Made by a program: the position numbers and the translations under genes
Part shown: positions 24,041 to 34,353 of the stretch, piece by piece
Layout: the number at the start of each line of letters is the position of its first letter
Numbering within the stretch: the stretch's first letter is position 1
Assembly: GCA_015065325.1 (NCBI GenBank)
Contig: SVQO01000009.1
Location: 1 to 64,000 of the forward strand
Reading direction: 5' to 3'
DNA: 64,000 nt
DNA from: Oscillospiraceae bacterium
GTDB lineage: Bacteria; Bacillota; Clostridia; Oscillospirales; SIG627
Notes under the pieces: generated by a model
Told to the model about the DNA's origin: nothing
Databases searched by the model: none
Seen by the model: only the letters and a program-made list of their open reading frames with translations

Positions 24041-25366
24041 TTACCCCAGGAATCCTTTGTAGTGACGCATGGTGATCTGAGATTCCAGATCGCGCACGGT
24101 TTCCAGTGCAACGCCGACTACGATCAACATAGAAGTACCACCGAATGCTACGCTACCCAAGCTGATTGCTCCACTGGAGATCGCGTAAGTCAAAGCGTTT
24201 ACTGCCATAGGCAGAACCGCGATGATTGCCAGGAAGAAAGCACCGATCAGGGTGATCTTCTTCAAGGAGCTTGCGATAAAGTCGCTGGTGGGCTTACCGG
24301 GACGAAGACCGGGGATAAAGCCGCCGTTCTTCTTGAGGTTGTTTGCCACTTCTACGGGATTAAAGGAGATCGCCAGGTAGAAGTAAGAAAACGCAACGAT
24401 GAGAATGAGCTCAATAACAATGTAGAATACACTCTGAGTGCTGAAAAGATCGATGAATCCTTTCCAGAAAGAGCCTTCCTTCGGCGGGAAGAACATGCCG
24501 AGGGTCGCGGGCAGCATCAGGATGCTGGAGGCGAAGATGATCGGCATAACGCCGGACATGTTCAACTTGATGGGAAGGTGAGTGCTCTGACCGCCGTACA
24601 TTTTGCGTCCGACAACGCGCTTTGCATACTGTACGGGGATCTTTCTTTCAGACTCAGTCATAAAGACAACGAAAGCTACGATCAGAATACCGATCACTGC
24701 GATCAGCGCGTACATCAAAACCGTCATAACGATACTTGCAACGGAGCTACCCTCCTGAGTAACGTTTTCAACGAAATCCTCAGCCATGGTAGGCAGAGAT
24801 GCGATGATGTTTGCAAACAGGATCATAGAGATACCGTTTCCGATTCCCTTTTCATTGACCTTCTCAGCCAGCCACATAATAAGAGCTGCACCGGCACAAT
24901 GACAGGAGATGATTACGATCGCCTTGAACACGGAGGGGTCTTTGATCGCGTGAGCGTTCTTCAGGGTTACGTAGTAGCCGTAAGAAGTCAGCAGAGCGAT
25001 ACCGACCGTGGTATAGCGGGTAATCTGTGTCAGTTTCTTCTTGCCTTCTTCGCCTTGCTTGCTCAGTCTCTCCAGTGCGGGAATCGCAATGGTAAGAAGC
25101 TGAATAACAATGGAAGAAGTAATGTAAGGAGATACAGAAAGTGCGAATAAAGTCGCTTGGGAAAATGCTTCGCCGGACAAGATGTCCATATATTGAAACA
25201 TTGTACCCTCGGTTTCATTGCCAAACCATTCTCTGATCAGGTCGCCCTCGATAAAGGGAACGGGCAATGCGCAACCAACGCGGTAGATCACGATGATCAA
25301 CAGCGTGAAAAGAATCTTCTTACGAAGATCCGGGAGTTTCCAAGCATTGACAAACGTTTTCAGCAC
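24041..25366 (-). CDS. secY: Protein translocase subunit SecY
   Basis: The protein is 441 residues with ten membrane spans. It starts MLKTFVNAWKLPDLRKKILFT, and shows PFIEGDLI, a plug-region pattern and the cytoplasmic C5 loop with LRPGKPTSDF. It forms the membrane channel for Sec export and insertion with SecE and SecG (not in this window). The start codon is GTG, two bases after the rplO stop; GAGGTG inside the rplO end serves as ribosome binding site. Confidence 0.97.
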   Translation of the reverse strand: MLKTFVNAWKLPDLRKKILFTLLIIVIYRVGCALPVPFIEGDLIREWFGNETEGTMFQYMDILSGEAFSQATLFALSVSPYITSSIVIQLLTIAIPALERLSKQGEEGKKKLTQITRYTTVGIALLTSYGYYVTLKNAHAIKDPSVFKAIVIISCHCAGAALIMWLAEKVNEKGIGNGISMILFANIIASLPTMAEDFVENVTQEGSSVASIVMTVLMYALIAVIGILIVAFVVFMTESERKIPVQYAKRVVGRKMYGGQSTHLPIKLNMSGVMPIIFASSILMLPATLGMFFPPKEGSFWKGFIDLFSTQSVFYIVIELILIVAFSYFYLAISFNPVEVANNLKKNGGFIPGLRPGKPTSDFIASSLKKITLIGAFFLAIIAVLPMAVNALTYAISSGAISLGSVAFGGTSMLIVVGVALETVRDLESQITMRHYKGFLG

Positions 25367-25367
25367 C

Positions 25368-25811
25368 TCAGATCACCTCAACCGTTCCGCCGGCTGCCTC
25401 GATCTTAGCCTTAGCAGTCTCGGAAATCTTCTGAGCCTTAACAGTGAGCTTTTTGGTAAGATTGCCGTTTCCGAGAACCTTAAGACCGTCGAGCGGCTTT
25501 GAAATAACATTTGCTTCCACAAGTGCTACCAGATCAACTACTGCACCGTTGTCAAACAGCTTTTCCAGATCGGAAACGTTGACGATTGCATAGTTGGTAG
25601 CAAATCTGTCGTTGTTAAAACCACGCTTGGGAAGTCTTCTGTATGCAGGCATCTGACCGCCTTCGAAGCCGATGCGAACACCGCCGCCGGAGCGAGCCTG
25701 CTGACCCTTATGACCGCGACCGCCGGTCTTGCCGTTGCCGGATCCGGGTCCTCTGCCCTTACGCCATGCCTTTTTGGTGGGCACGGCAGGAGCCAATTCA
25801 TGAAGCTTCAT
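25368..25811 (-). CDS. rplO: Ribosomal protein L15
   Basis: This 147-residue 50S protein shows [21 protein letters not shown], the [17 protein letters not shown] glycine-rich loop and RLPKRGF. It joins late in 50S assembly. Full length. It is 20 bases after rpmD and directly abuts secY, with coupled translation likely. Confidence 0.98.
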   Translation of the reverse strand: MKLHELAPAVPTKKAWRKGRGPGSGNGKTGGRGHKGQQARSGGGVRIGFEGGQMPAYRRLPKRGFNNDRFATNYAIVNVSDLEKLFDNGAVVDLVALVEANVISKPLDGLKVLGNGNLTKKLTVKAQKISETAKAKIEAAGGTVEVI

Positions 25812-25831
25812 TGTATTTCCTCCTAATTTTC

Positions 25832-26008
25832 TCAGGCATTCTCGACGCGAACCATATGCTTGATCACTTCGATTTTGCCCTTCACTGCAGCGCTATCTTC
25901 CTGAACGGTGAAATCGCCGATTTTCTTCAGGCCGAGAGAAGCAGCAGTCTTCTTCTGCTTTTCGAGTCTGCCGATGAGGCTTTTCTCGAGAGTAATTTTA
26001 AGAGCCAT
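25832..26008 (-). CDS. rpmD: Ribosomal protein L30
   Basis: This 58-residue protein, too short for most ORF screens, reads [20 protein letters not shown] and goes on with [15 protein letters not shown], the typical bacterial L30 pattern. 50S subunit. It lies between rpsE (16-base gap) and rplO as in the spc operon. GGAGG precedes the ATG. Confidence 0.96.
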   Translation of the reverse strand: MALKITLEKSLIGRLEKQKKTAASLGLKKIGDFTVQEDSAAVKGKIEVIKHMVRVENA

Positions 26009-26024
26009 TGTTTCTCCTCCTCGT

Positions 26025-26528
26025 TCAGTTCAGAATTTCTTCGGGAGTCTTGCCGCGCATTGCTGCTACTTCCTGAGCAGAGCGGAGAGCGCGAAGTCCC
26101 TCGAAGGTTGCTTTCACAACGTTGCCGGGGTTGTTGGTGCCCAGGCACTTAGCACGGATGTCGGAAATGCCTGCAAGCTGCAGAACGCTCTTTACCTTGC
26201 CGCCGGCAATGATACCGGTACCCTTGGGGGCGGGCTTCAAAAGAACGCGACCTGCGCCGAAGATACCAACGATCTCGTGGGGGATCGTGGTGCCCTTCAT
26301 GGAAACCTCGATCATATTTTTCTTTGCGTCCTCAACGCCCTTGCGGACTGCTTCGGGACGCTCGGAAGCCTTTCCGAGGCCGTAGCCTACGTGACCCTGT
26401 CCGTCGCCTACTACAACCAGTGCGGAGAACTTACGGACACGACCGCCTTTTACGGTTTTGGAAACGCTTTTGGTGTAAACAACGTCTTCTCTCAGATCGA
26501 GAGTAGCCGCATCAATTTTCTGTGCCAT
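26025..26528 (-). CDS. rpsE: Ribosomal protein S5
   Basis: This 167-residue 30S protein at the mRNA entry site is important for decoding accuracy. Motifs: [54 protein letters not shown]. The loop equivalent to the spectinomycin site (KGGR) is intact. Thirteen bases after rplR. Confidence 0.98.
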   Translation of the reverse strand: MAQKIDAATLDLREDVVYTKSVSKTVKGGRVRKFSALVVVGDGQGHVGYGLGKASERPEAVRKGVEDAKKNMIEVSMKGTTIPHEIVGIFGAGRVLLKPAPKGTGIIAGGKVKSVLQLAGISDIRAKCLGTNNPGNVVKATFEGLRALRSAQEVAAMRGKTPEEILN

Positions 26529-26541
26529 ATCATTTCCTCCC

Positions 26542-26901
26542 TTAGAATTTTAAACCAGCTTCGCGGGCACCTTCAGCAAGCTCCTGAACACGTCCGTGGA
26601 AAATGTAACCGCCACGGTCGAACACTACTTCAGTGATTCCCTTGTCCAGAGCAGCCTTAGCTACTGCCTGTCCCACAAGCTTTGCGGCCTCTTTGTTGCC
26701 GCCGTACTGATTGAATTCCTTATCAAGAGAGGAAGCGGAGGCAAGAGTCTTGCCGTTTTCATCATCGATCACCTGAGCGTAGATGTTCTTCAGAGATCTG
26801 AAAACGCAAAGTCTCGGCTTCTGTGCAGTTCCGAAAATCTTTCCGCGAACTCTTTTATGTCTTCTAATACGCTTTTTGTTCGTATCAACGCGAGAAACCA
26901 T
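26542..26901 (-). CDS. rplR: Ribosomal protein L18
   Basis: This 119-residue 5S rRNA-binding protein of the 50S central protuberance shows [36 protein letters not shown] and [13 protein letters not shown]. Normal length. Eighteen bases after rplF, with AGGAG before the ATG. Confidence 0.98.
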   Translation of the reverse strand: MVSRVDTNKKRIRRHKRVRGKIFGTAQKPRLCVFRSLKNIYAQVIDDENGKTLASASSLDKEFNQYGGNKEAAKLVGQAVAKAALDKGITEVVFDRGGYIFHGRVQELAEGAREAGLKF

Positions 26902-26919
26902 ACTATTCCACTCCTTTCC

Positions 26920-27456
26920 TTATTTGCCGGCCTTACCGGATTTGCGGCGAATGCGCTCGCCAACATACTTGATGCCCTTGCCCAGATAGGGTTCGGGAGG
27001 ACGCTTGCCTCTGAGTTCAGCAGCAACCTGGCCAACCTTCTGCTTGTCGATACCGCAAACGTTGACGTGGTTTGCATCCGGTACCTCGAAGGTAATGCCG
27101 TCTTCCTCGGTCATAACGACGTCGTGGGAGTAGCCAAGGTTCATAACGATCTGGTTGCCCTTCTTAACGACACGGTAACCGCCTTCGCTGATCTCCAGTT
27201 CCTTCTTGTAACCGTTGGTAACGCCTTCTACCATGTTGGCAACGAGGGTACGGGAAAGACCGTGGAGGCTCTTTGCTTCCTTCTCGTCGTTGGGGCGCTT
27301 AACCAGGATCTCAGCTCCTGCTACCTCAACCTGCATCAAAGGATGAACGTTTCTGGTGAGAGTGCCCTTGGGTCCCTGTACGGTTACGGTGTTACCGTTA
27401 ACGGTAACCTTAACGCCTGCGGGGATCGCGATGGGCTTAAGTCCGATTCTTGACAT
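26920..27456 (-). CDS. rplF: Ribosomal protein L6
   Basis: This 178-residue 50S protein near the factor-binding site has a duplicated fold. Motifs: MSRIGLKPIAIPAGVKVTV, GPKGTLTR, and the C-terminal RGKRPPEPYLGKGIKYVGE. Fifteen bases after rpsH. Confidence 0.98.
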   Translation of the reverse strand: MSRIGLKPIAIPAGVKVTVNGNTVTVQGPKGTLTRNVHPLMQVEVAGAEILVKRPNDEKEAKSLHGLSRTLVANMVEGVTNGYKKELEISEGGYRVVKKGNQIVMNLGYSHDVVMTEEDGITFEVPDANHVNVCGIDKQKVGQVAAELRGKRPPEPYLGKGIKYVGERIRRKSGKAGK

Positions 27457-27471
27457 ATTCTTTACCCTCCC

Positions 27472-27870
27472 TTACCAAACGAAAGCGAGCACTTCGCCGC
27501 CAACGTTTGCTTTTCTTGCAGCGCGGTCAGTCATGATGCCCTTGGAAGTGGAAACGATGGCAACACCGAGACCGTGCATAACCTGGGGGATCTCCTCGCA
27601 GCTAGCGTAGATGCGAAGACCGGGCTTAGATACTCTGCGGATGCCCTGAATGATCCGCTGCTTGTTGGGACCGTACTTCAAGGTAACGCGGATGATACCC
27701 TGGTTGCCGTTGTCCACAACCTCAAAACCTTTGATATAACCCTCGTCCAACAGGATCTGAGCGATAGCTCTCTTCATATTGGAATTGGGGATATCAACAC
27801 TTTCATGCTTTGCAGCATTTGCATTTCTGATACGGGTGAGCATATCAGCAATAACGTCTGAAATTTGCAT
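27472..27870 (-). CDS. rpsH: Ribosomal protein S8
   Basis: This 132-residue 30S central-domain protein shows [21 protein letters not shown], a [15 protein letters not shown] helix and the C-terminal [21 protein letters not shown]8 represses the spc operon in E. coli by binding near rplE; no obvious copy of that site was identified. The 68-base gap before it contains a small GCGGC-AGA-GCCGC stem-loop (27900-27912). Confidence 0.98.
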   Translation of the reverse strand: MQISDVIADMLTRIRNANAAKHESVDIPNSNMKRAIAQILLDEGYIKGFEVVDNGNQGIIRVTLKYGPNKQRIIQGIRRVSKPGLRIYASCEEIPQVMHGLGVAIVSTSKGIMTDRAARKANVGGEVLAFVW

Positions 27871-27938
27871 TAAATTTTCCTCCTATTTGCATTTAGTTTG
27901 CGGCAGAGCCGCACTTGAATACAGATTCTGCCGGATTC

Positions 27939-28124
27939 TTACCAGCTAGCCTTTCTGACACCGGGGATCTGACCCTTGTATGCCAGCTCGCGGAAGCAGA
28001 TACGGCAGATACCGAATTTACGAAGATAAGCATGGGGACGGCCGCAGATCTTGCATCTGGTGTATTCTCTGGTGGAATACTTCTGCTTCTTCTGCTGCTT
28101 CAAGATCATTGCTTTCTTTGCCAT
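27939..28124 (-). CDS. rpsN: Ribosomal protein S14, zinc type (S14Z)
   Basis: This 61-residue short form carries a zinc ribbon [20 protein letters not shown]. 30S head protein. The short zinc form in the spc operon is the standard in Bacillota; the longer zinc-free form is a low-zinc paralogue elsewhere. Eighteen bases after rplE. Confidence 0.98.
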   Translation of the reverse strand: MAKKAMILKQQKKQKYSTREYTRCKICGRPHAYLRKFGICRICFRELAYKGQIPGVRKASW

Positions 28125-28142
28125 TTTCTTTTCCTCCTTACC

Positions 28143-28682
28143 TTATCTTGCGAACGGTGCACCCATGAGGGACAGAAGCTTGCGAGCTTCCTCATCGGTG
28201 TTAGCGGTGGTTACGAACACGATGTCCATACCGCGGATCTTATCGATCTTATCGTATTCGATTTCGGGGAAGATCAACTGCTCTTTGATACCGAGAGAGT
28301 AGTTTCCGCGTCCGTCGAATGCGTCGGGATTGATACCCTTGAAGTCACGAACTCTGGGAAGAGCCAGGTGGAACAGACGATCAATGAACTCATACATAAT
28401 GTCGCCTCTGAGGGTAACCTTTGCACCGATCTTCTGACCCTGACGGATCTTAAAGTTTGCAACGGACTTCTTTGCGTAGGTAGGAACTGCCTTCTGACCG
28501 GTAATAGCGGACAGATCGTCGATGATATTGTCGATCACCTTTGCATTTTCCTTAGCCTCGCCTGCGCCTACGTTCACCACGATCTTGTCGATCTTGGGGA
28601 TCTGCATAACGCTCTTATACTTGAATTCCTCCATCAAAGCGGGAGCAACTTCATTGCGATAAAATTCTTTCATTTTTACCAT
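28143..28682 (-). CDS. rplE: Ribosomal protein L5
   Basis: This 179-residue 5S rRNA-binding protein shows [48 protein letters not shown] and [23 protein letters not shown]. Of two ATGs three codons apart, the first has GGGAGGG at a good distance. Fourteen bases after rplX. Confidence 0.98.
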   Translation of the reverse strand: MVKMKEFYRNEVAPALMEEFKYKSVMQIPKIDKIVVNVGAGEAKENAKVIDNIIDDLSAITGQKAVPTYAKKSVANFKIRQGQKIGAKVTLRGDIMYEFIDRLFHLALPRVRDFKGINPDAFDGRGNYSLGIKEQLIFPEIEYDKIDKIRGMDIVFVTTANTDEEARKLLSLMGAPFAR

Positions 28683-28696
28683 TTCAGCACCCTCCC

Positions 28697-29038
28697 TTAC
28701 AGCTCAGCGCCGCATTTTGCACAAACGCGGGTCTTCTTGCCGTCTTCTACTTTAACTTTGGTTCTGACACCCTTCTTGCACTTGGGGCAGTAAATGCTTA
28801 CCTTGCATGCGTTGATGGGAGCCTCTGCCTTCACGATACCGCCGGTCTCGCCCTGCTTTCTGGGCTTCACGTGCTTGGTTACCATGTTGATACCTTCAAC
28901 GATTACCTTGCCTTCTTTGGGGCTGACTTCAAGAACCTTACCGGTCTTAACTTCGCCTGCTTTCACAAACTTGTTGGAAAAGCTGCCCACGTTCAATACG
29001 ACCGTATCGCCTTTTTTAATGTGAAGCTTGTTACTCAT
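28697..29038 (-). CDS. rplX: Ribosomal protein L24
   Basis: This 113-residue KOW-motif protein initiates 50S assembly ([38 protein letters not shown]). The C-terminal part carries four cysteines (CPKCKKG...CAKCG), a zinc-ribbon-like extension found in some clostridial L24 proteins. It has no AGGAGG at the usual distance: the nearest AAGGA is 23 bases away, with a small hairpin in between (see the leader entry). Confidence 0.96.
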   Translation of the reverse strand: MSNKLHIKKGDTVVLNVGSFSNKFVKAGEVKTGKVLEVSPKEGKVIVEGINMVTKHVKPRKQGETGGIVKAEAPINACKVSIYCPKCKKGVRTKVKVEDGKKTRVCAKCGAEL

Positions 29039-29126
29039 ATTCTTAGGCGTGCTGCCTACAATCCTTCTTTCAAGAATTGCTCAGCACTTGTCTCCTTTCA
29101 GTATGTTACATTCAGTGGGACAAGGC
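29039..29126 (-). promoter_or_regulatory. Structured leader between rplN and rplX
   Basis: This 88-base gap is unusual in a cluster where gaps are mostly 0-30. In transcript direction it holds AAAGGAG followed by a five-codon reading frame GTG CTG AGC AAT TCT TGA, then AAGGA (29062-29066), then a TAGGC/GCCTA stem-loop (29044-29058), and then the rplX ATG. If the hairpin forms, AAGGA comes within about eight bases of the ATG. This suggests structure-dependent initiation. Confidence 0.45.
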
Positions 29127-29495
29127 TCAGAGTACTTCGGGAGCGAGGGAGAGGATCTTCAGATAATCTCTGTCACGAAGCTCTCTTGCAACCGGTCCGA
29201 AAATACGGGTTCCCCTGGGGTTCTTGTCTTCTTTGATGATGACTGCTGCATTCTCGTCGAATCTCACATAGGATCCGTCGCTTCTGCGGGTGGGCTGTAC
29301 GGTTCTTACGACAACGGCTTTCACAACGTCGCCCTTCTTAACCATGCCGCCGGGAGCTGCTTTCTTTACTGCACAAACGACAACGTCGCCGATTGCAGCA
29401 TAGCGTCTGCCGGTACCGCCCAGTACGCGGATGCAAAGCAGTTCTTTTGCGCCGGTGTTGTCGGCGACTTTCATTCTGCTTTCTTGCTGAATCAC
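29127..29495 (-). CDS. rplN: Ribosomal protein L14
   Basis: This 122-residue highly conserved 50S protein at the subunit interface shows [54 protein letters not shown] and the end [10 protein letters not shown]. It contributes to bridge B8 and binds RsfS. Full length. It is 22 bases after rpsQ and followed by the long gap to rplX. Confidence 0.98.
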   Translation of the reverse strand: MIQQESRMKVADNTGAKELLCIRVLGGTGRRYAAIGDVVVCAVKKAAPGGMVKKGDVVKAVVVRTVQPTRRSDGSYVRFDENAAVIIKEDKNPRGTRIFGPVARELRDRDYLKILSLAPEVL

Positions 29496-29517
29496 TTTTC
29501 GTTACCTCCTGGTCGGA

Positions 29518-29772
29518 TTATTTCGCCTTTTCGATGATTCTTACAAGGCGCCATCTCTTATTCTTGGAAAGGGGTCTGGTTTCCATGATCTCAACCTTAT
29601 CGCCTACACCGCACTCGTTCTTCTCATCGTGAGCCATAAACTTTACGGTCTTCTTGATGATCTTGCTGTACAGGGGATGCTTTACGTTGTCCTCAATCGC
29701 AACAACGATGGTCTTATCGGTTGCGTTGGAAACGACCTTTCCTACACGGGTCTTTCTCAGGTTTCTATCCAT
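29518..29772 (-). CDS. rpsQ: Ribosomal protein S17
   Basis: This 84-residue 30S primary binder with OB fold shows [26 protein letters not shown] and [16 protein letters not shown]. An in-frame TTG three codons earlier is rejected because it lies right against AAAGGAG; the chosen ATG is ten bases from it. Nineteen bases after rpmC. Confidence 0.97.
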   Translation of the reverse strand: MDRNLRKTRVGKVVSNATDKTIVVAIEDNVKHPLYSKIIKKTVKFMAHDEKNECGVGDKVEIMETRPLSKNKRWRLVRIIEKAK

Positions 29773-29791
29773 GTTCTTCAATCTCCTTTAC

Positions 29792-30004
29792 TTACTGTGC
29801 GGAGTCTTTATCAGCCTGGATCTCTTTCTCACGGATCACGGTCATCAGGCGGGCAATGGTCTTGCGAGCCTCCACGATCTTCTGAGGATTCTCAAGCTGG
29901 TTAATGGCGTGCTGGAAGCGGAGGTTGAAAAGTTCTTCTTTCTTTGCAACAAGCTCTGCATTCAACTCGTCAATCGTCTTTTCTCTGATTTCGCTTAATT
30001 TCAT
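29792..30004 (-). CDS. rpmC: Ribosomal protein L29
   Basis: This 70-residue two-helix 50S protein at the tunnel exit contacts trigger factor and SRP ([33 protein letters not shown]). The ATG shares one base with the rplP stop (TGATG), with AAGGAGG upstream, a typical coupled junction. Confidence 0.97.
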   Translation of the reverse strand: MKLSEIREKTIDELNAELVAKKEELFNLRFQHAINQLENPQKIVEARKTIARLMTVIREKEIQADKDSAQ

Positions 30005-30429
30005 CACAGTGTATCCTCCTTAACTTCCTTGGTTACGAATTTACACTTGATCGGCAGCTTGTGGGATGCAAGACGCATTGCTTCCTTCGCAACCTCTTCG
30101 CTGATCCCGTCCATTTCGAACATCACTCTGCCGGGCTTAACAACCGCAACCCAGTACTCGGGAGAACCTTTACCGGAACCCATTCGGGTTTCAGCAGGCT
30201 TTTCGGTGATGGGCTTGTCGGGGAAAATCTTGATCCATACCTGACCGCCACGCTTGATGTAACGGGTCATAGCAATACGGGCAGCCTCGATCTGGTTGCT
30301 GGTAACCCAAGCGGGCTCCAGTGCCATAAGACCGTAGGTACCGTCGGTAACCTTATTGCCACGGTATGCTTTGCCGGTCAATCTTCCACGGTGAACGCGG
30401 CGATATTTGACTCTCTTAGGCATTAACAT
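30004..30429 (-). CDS. rplP: Ribosomal protein L16
   Basis: The protein is 141 residues ([42 protein letters not shown]). It organises the A-site and the 5S region of the 50S. Longer in-frame readings into rpsC exist, but AAGGAGG eight bases before MLMPKR fixes the start. Its first 14 bases overlap the end of rpsC. Confidence 0.97.
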   Translation of the reverse strand: MLMPKRVKYRRVHRGRLTGKAYRGNKVTDGTYGLMALEPAWVTSNQIEAARIAMTRYIKRGGQVWIKIFPDKPITEKPAETRMGSGKGSPEYWVAVVKPGRVMFEMDGISEEVAKEAMRLASHKLPIKCKFVTKEVKEDTL

Positions 30430-31186
30430 TTCTGCGTCCTCCTTCTCTGGAAGAATTATTGAATCTGCGATCGCCTCTACGCTCGCCGGGCTTTCTGTCG
30501 CCACGGGGACGGCGGTCGGGACGATTGTCCTGTCTTCTGGGGTTGGTGCGGTTTACAGTCTGGAGAACCTCTCCTCTGTAAATCCAGATCTTAACGCCAA
30601 CCTTACCGTAGGTGGTATTGGCTTCGGCAAAGCCGTAGTCAATGTCAGCACGGATGGTCTGCAGCGGGATGGTACCCTCGTGGTAGTGCTCGGTACGTGC
30701 GATTTCTGCACCGCCGATACGGCCGGAGCCGCATACCTTGATACCGCGTGCGCCAAGACGCATGGTTCTGCCGATGGCAAGCTTAACGGCTCTGCGGAAG
30801 GAAATTCTTCTTTCCAGCTGACCTGCAATGTTCTCAGCAACCAGCTGAGCATTCAGATCGGGGAGCTTAACCTCTGCTACGTTAACCGCAACAGACTTGC
30901 CGAGCATCTTTTCGATCTCTGCACGGAGTTTTTCGATCTCTGCACCGCCGCGGCCGATGATGATACCGGGCTTTGCACAGTGAATGGTAACGCGAACCTT
31001 GGAAACGGTTCTTTCAATTTCAATCTTGGGAACGCCTGCAGCCTGCAGCTTTTCCTTCAGATATTTTCTAAGCTTGTAGTCGGAAACAAGAGTGTCGCCG
31101 AAATCTTCATCCTTAGCAAACCATCTGGAATCCCAATCCTTGATGACACCGACACGAAGGCCGTGAGGATTTACTTTCTGTCCCAT
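30416..31186 (-). CDS. rpsC: Ribosomal protein S3 with basic tail
   Basis: This 256-residue KH-domain protein at the mRNA entry tunnel has helicase activity with S4 and S5 ([48 protein letters not shown]). The last about 45 residues are an Arg/Asp/Gly/Asn-rich tail (repeats of [17 protein letters not shown]), longer than in B. subtilis S3 and probably disordered. Three bases after rplV. Confidence 0.98.
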   Translation of the reverse strand: MGQKVNPHGLRVGVIKDWDSRWFAKDEDFGDTLVSDYKLRKYLKEKLQAAGVPKIEIERTVSKVRVTIHCAKPGIIIGRGGAEIEKLRAEIEKMLGKSVAVNVAEVKLPDLNAQLVAENIAGQLERRISFRRAVKLAIGRTMRLGARGIKVCGSGRIGGAEIARTEHYHEGTIPLQTIRADIDYGFAEANTTYGKVGVKIWIYRGEVLQTVNRTNPRRQDNRPDRRPRGDRKPGERRGDRRFNNSSREGGRRNVNA

Positions 31187-31189
31187 CTC

Positions 31190-31549
31190 TTAATTTCCTC
31201 CTTTCTCTTCTACTGCGATGGTAATGTGAGAAGCTCTCTTGTAGATGCGGAATGCTCTGCCCTGTGCTCTGGGCTGAATTCTCTTCAGCGTGGTACCGGG
31301 AGTTGCGTAGCACTCAGCTACGAAAAGCTTTTCTTTGTCCATCTGGAAATTATTCTCGGCGTTGGCAATCGCCTCGTTCAAAATCTTCAAAATAGGTTCT
31401 GCGGCACTCTTGGTGGTGTTCTTCAGAATTCCCTTTGCCAGCTCAGCATCCTTGCCTCTGATCAGGTCAAGAACAATCTGAACTTTTCTCGGAGAAATCC
31501 GGACTTCGTTTCTGTGTGCCACGGCTCTTTTCTTTGCCGTTTCGTTCAT
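31190..31549 (-). CDS. rplV: Ribosomal protein L22
   Basis: This 119-residue protein has a beta-hairpin that lines the exit tunnel (ISPRKVQIVLDLIRGK, CYATPGTTLKRIQPRAQGRAF, KRASHITIAVEE). No change typical of macrolide resistance is evident in the loop by eye. AAAGGAGG precedes the ATG. 22 bases after rpsS. Confidence 0.98.
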   Translation of the reverse strand: MNETAKKRAVAHRNEVRISPRKVQIVLDLIRGKDAELAKGILKNTTKSAAEPILKILNEAIANAENNFQMDKEKLFVAECYATPGTTLKRIQPRAQGRAFRIYKRASHITIAVEEKGGN

Positions 31550-31571
31550 TTGTCAGTTTCCTCCTTTAAGA

Positions 31572-31847
31572 TTAGCTGTTAGCGACCTTGGAGCCGGAAT
31601 GGCCCTTGAAGGTACGGGTGAGAGCGAACTCTCCCAGCTTGTGGCCGACCATATCCTCGGTAACGTATACCGGAACATGCTTTCTGCCATCGTAAACAGC
31701 AATGGTGTGACCGATAAATTCGGGGAAGATGGTGGAAGAACGGGACCAGGTCTTGATAACCTTTTTCTCATTCTTGTTGTTCATCTCAACGATTGCTGCA
31801 AAAAGTTTCTCTTGGACGAAAGGTCCTTTCTTAATGCTTCTGGACAT
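31572..31847 (-). CDS. rpsS: Ribosomal protein S19
   Basis: This 91-residue 30S head protein ([53 protein letters not shown]) pairs with S13 at the subunit bridge. Normal length, 17 bases after rplB. Confidence 0.98.
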   Translation of the reverse strand: MSRSIKKGPFVQEKLFAAIVEMNNKNEKKVIKTWSRSSTIFPEFIGHTIAVYDGRKHVPVYVTEDMVGHKLGEFALTRTFKGHSGSKVANS

Positions 31848-31864
31848 GTTTTCTATCTCCTCTC

Positions 31865-32695
31865 TCAGCGATCGTTCTTGCGCTTCACAATAAACTTATT
31901 GGTACGCGCCTTCTTGTTTCTGGTCTTGTAACCCATGGTGGGCTTGCCCCAAGGAGTAACAGGAGTGGGACGACCGATGGGAGAACGACCTTCACCACCA
32001 CCGTGGGGGTGATCGCAGGGGTTCATTACGGAACCGCGTACGGTAGGACGAATACCCATATGTCTGGTCTTACCTGCTTTACCGATCTTCACATTCTCGT
32101 GCTCCAGGTTACCTACCTGTCCAATGGTTGCGATGCAATCCAGACGAACAAGTCTTACCTCGGAGGAAGGAAGTCTTACCTGAGCCATGCCGTTCTCTTT
32201 TGCCATGAGCTGAGCCATAGCGCCTGCGGAACGAACCATCTGAGCACCTCTGCCGGGGTAAAGCTCGATGTTGTGGATCATGGTACCTACGGGGATGTTT
32301 GCGATGGGAAGTGCGTTGCCGGGCTTAATGTCGGCGTCTGCACCGGCGGCGATCTTGTCGCCAACCTTCAGATCCACGGGAGCGATGATGTAGCTCTTCT
32401 TGCCGTCCTCATACTGGATGAGAGCGATATTCGCGGTTCTGTTGGGATCGTACTCCAGCGCGATTACGGTAGCTGCACCTTCGTTCTGACGCTTGAAGTC
32501 GATGATTCTGTACTTTCTTCTGTTTCCGCCGCCGTGGTGACGAACGGTGATGCGACCCAGGTTGTTACGACCGGAGTGCTTCTTCAGAGGCGCGAGAAGG
32601 GACTTCTCGGGAGCCTTCTTGGTGAGCATGGAGTAGTCCTGCACGCTCATATTTCTTCTACCGGGGGTAGTAGGCTTATATACTTTTACAGCCAT
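31865..32695 (-). CDS. rplB: Ribosomal protein L2
   Basis: This 276-residue 50S protein is essential for subunit joining and peptidyl transfer. Motifs: [36 protein letters not shown], and the C-terminal [19 protein letters not shown] with the critical His. Full length, 12 bases after rplW. Confidence 0.98.
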   Translation of the reverse strand: MAVKVYKPTTPGRRNMSVQDYSMLTKKAPEKSLLAPLKKHSGRNNLGRITVRHHGGGNRRKYRIIDFKRQNEGAATVIALEYDPNRTANIALIQYEDGKKSYIIAPVDLKVGDKIAAGADADIKPGNALPIANIPVGTMIHNIELYPGRGAQMVRSAGAMAQLMAKENGMAQVRLPSSEVRLVRLDCIATIGQVGNLEHENVKIGKAGKTRHMGIRPTVRGSVMNPCDHPHGGGEGRSPIGRPTPVTPWGKPTMGYKTRNKKARTNKFIVKRKNDR

Positions 32696-32707
32696 TTTTA
32701 TACCTCC

Positions 32708-33004
32708 TTACATCATACCATCGAAGAACTCGATGGTCTTGGAGTTTTCGGTCAAGGTAACGATGGCTTTTTTCCATTCGCCGGTCTTGCCAACGTGGTA
32801 GCCCATTCTCTTGGACTTAGCCTTCATAGAAACAGTGTTTACTGCCTTAACTTCTACCTTGAACAGTTCTTCAACTGCGCGAGCGATTTCGATTTTGGTC
32901 GCATCGCTTGCAACGCGGAAGGTGTACTTCTTCTGAGTTGCGGTTGCAGTCATGGAAGCCTCGGTGATTACGGGCTTCAGGATAATATCGTAAGCGGTCT
33001 TCAT
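32708..33004 (-). CDS. rplW: Ribosomal protein L23
   Basis: This 98-residue docking site for trigger factor and SRP lies at the exit tunnel ([53 protein letters not shown]). The ATG overlaps the rplD stop by four bases, a coupled pair. Confidence 0.98.
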   Translation of the reverse strand: MKTAYDIILKPVITEASMTATATQKKYTFRVASDATKIEIARAVEELFKVEVKAVNTVSMKAKSKRMGYHVGKTGEWKKAIVTLTENSKTIEFFDGMM

Positions 33005-33627
33005 GCTCTGTATACCTCCTCCATTACTTCAACGGATTCCTTGGAGATAACGAGTTTTCTGTGGTTCAGGATCTGGTAAACGTTGAGGTTGTTTGCCTGG
33101 CAGGTAGCGGCACCGGGGATGTTGGCAAAGCTCTTAATGGTCATCTTGTCAACTTCGGGGAGTACTACGAGAGGCTTTCTCTCAGCGTCGAGTGCACGGA
33201 GCATCTCTACCATGGGACGAGTCTTGAACTCGGTAGCCTTCAATCCTTCAACTACGAAGATTTCATTATCTGCAAGTTTTGCGGAGAGTGCGCTCCGGAG
33301 AGCGATTCTCTTCACCTTCTTGTTCACGCTGACATGGAAGGTGCGGGGCTTGGGTCCCAAAGCGATACCGCCGTGGGTCCACTGAGGAGAACGGGTGGAA
33401 CCCTGACGGGCTCTGCCGGTACCCTTCTGCTTCCAGGGCTTCTTGCCGCCGCCGGAAACTTCGCTGCGGGTCTTGGTGGACTGAGTACCCTGTCTTTGAT
33501 TGATCAGATATGCGCGGACAACGCTGTGCAATACGCTCTTGTTTACCTCAGCGCCGAAGAGCTCCTCGGAAAGGGCGATTTCACCGGTAACCTGTCCTGC
33601 CATATCATAAACTTTTACGTTAGGCAT
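33001..33627 (-). CDS. rplD: Ribosomal protein L4
   Basis: This 208-residue 50S tunnel protein has a long loop [21 protein letters not shown], and [15 protein letters not shown]. In E. coli L4 also represses its own operon at the S10 leader; the structured leader of this cluster leaves room for a similar but different control. It is 23 bases after rplC. Confidence 0.98.
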   Translation of the reverse strand: MPNVKVYDMAGQVTGEIALSEELFGAEVNKSVLHSVVRAYLINQRQGTQSTKTRSEVSGGGKKPWKQKGTGRARQGSTRSPQWTHGGIALGPKPRTFHVSVNKKVKRIALRSALSAKLADNEIFVVEGLKATEFKTRPMVEMLRALDAERKPLVVLPEVDKMTIKSFANIPGAATCQANNLNVYQILNHRKLVISKESVEVMEEVYRA

Positions 33628-33650
33628 TTATTTTTCTCCCTTCTCTTGGA

Positions 33651-34280
33651 TTAAGCTTTTACGCTGTCACGGATGAACACGATGCCGTTCTTTGCACCGG
33701 GGATGGCGCCGCGAACTGCGATAATGTTCTTTTCCGCATCGATTTTAACAACCTTGAGGTTGAGGATGGTAACCTGTTCGTTACCGTACTGACCTGCCAT
33801 CTTCTTGTTCTTGAAGATTCTGGCGGGGTCGATAACACCCATAGAACCGGACTGACGGTGAACGGGGCCGGTACCGTGGGTCATACGAAGGCGGTGCAAG
33901 TTCCATCTCTTGATGGCACCGGTGTAACCGTGGCCCTTGGTGATGCCGGTTACGTCAACGCTTTCGCCTTCTGCGAAGGTCTCAGCGGTGATCACGTCGC
34001 CTACGTTCATAGCCTCGGCGTTCTCAAGACGGAACTCCTTGAGGTACTTCTTGTAAACAACGCCGCTCTTTTTGAAATGTCCCTTTACGGGGTTGGTGAG
34101 TTTTCTTTCTGCGATGTCGGAAAAACCGAGCTGAAGTGCGCTGTAACCGTCCTTGTCCATGGTTTTCTTCTGAACTACTGCACAGGGACCGGCCTCGATC
34201 AGAGTTACGGGGATAACAGCACCGTTTTCAGTAAAGATCTGGGTCATTCCGATTTTCTTGCCAATAATTGCTTTCTTCAT
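33651..34280 (-). CDS. rplC: Ribosomal protein L3
   Basis: This 209-residue 50S assembly initiator shows MKKAIIGKKIGMTQIFTENG, GHGYTGAIKRWNLHRLRMTHG and VHRQSGSMGVIDPARIFKNKK. A 73-base gap to rpsJ holds a TTGGAC-TGG-GTCCAA stem-loop (34308-34322) within a larger CATGTT/AACATG pair. AGGAGG precedes the ATG. Confidence 0.98.
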   Translation of the reverse strand: MKKAIIGKKIGMTQIFTENGAVIPVTLIEAGPCAVVQKKTMDKDGYSALQLGFSDIAERKLTNPVKGHFKKSGVVYKKYLKEFRLENAEAMNVGDVITAETFAEGESVDVTGITKGHGYTGAIKRWNLHRLRMTHGTGPVHRQSGSMGVIDPARIFKNKKMAGQYGNEQVTILNLKVVKIDAEKNIIAVRGAIPGAKNGIVFIRDSVKA

Positions 34281-34353
34281 TTTTTCCTCCTAAAAACATG
34301 TTATTGGTTGGACTGGGTCCAACATGACTCGTTTCCGGGTCGGTTTTGACGTC

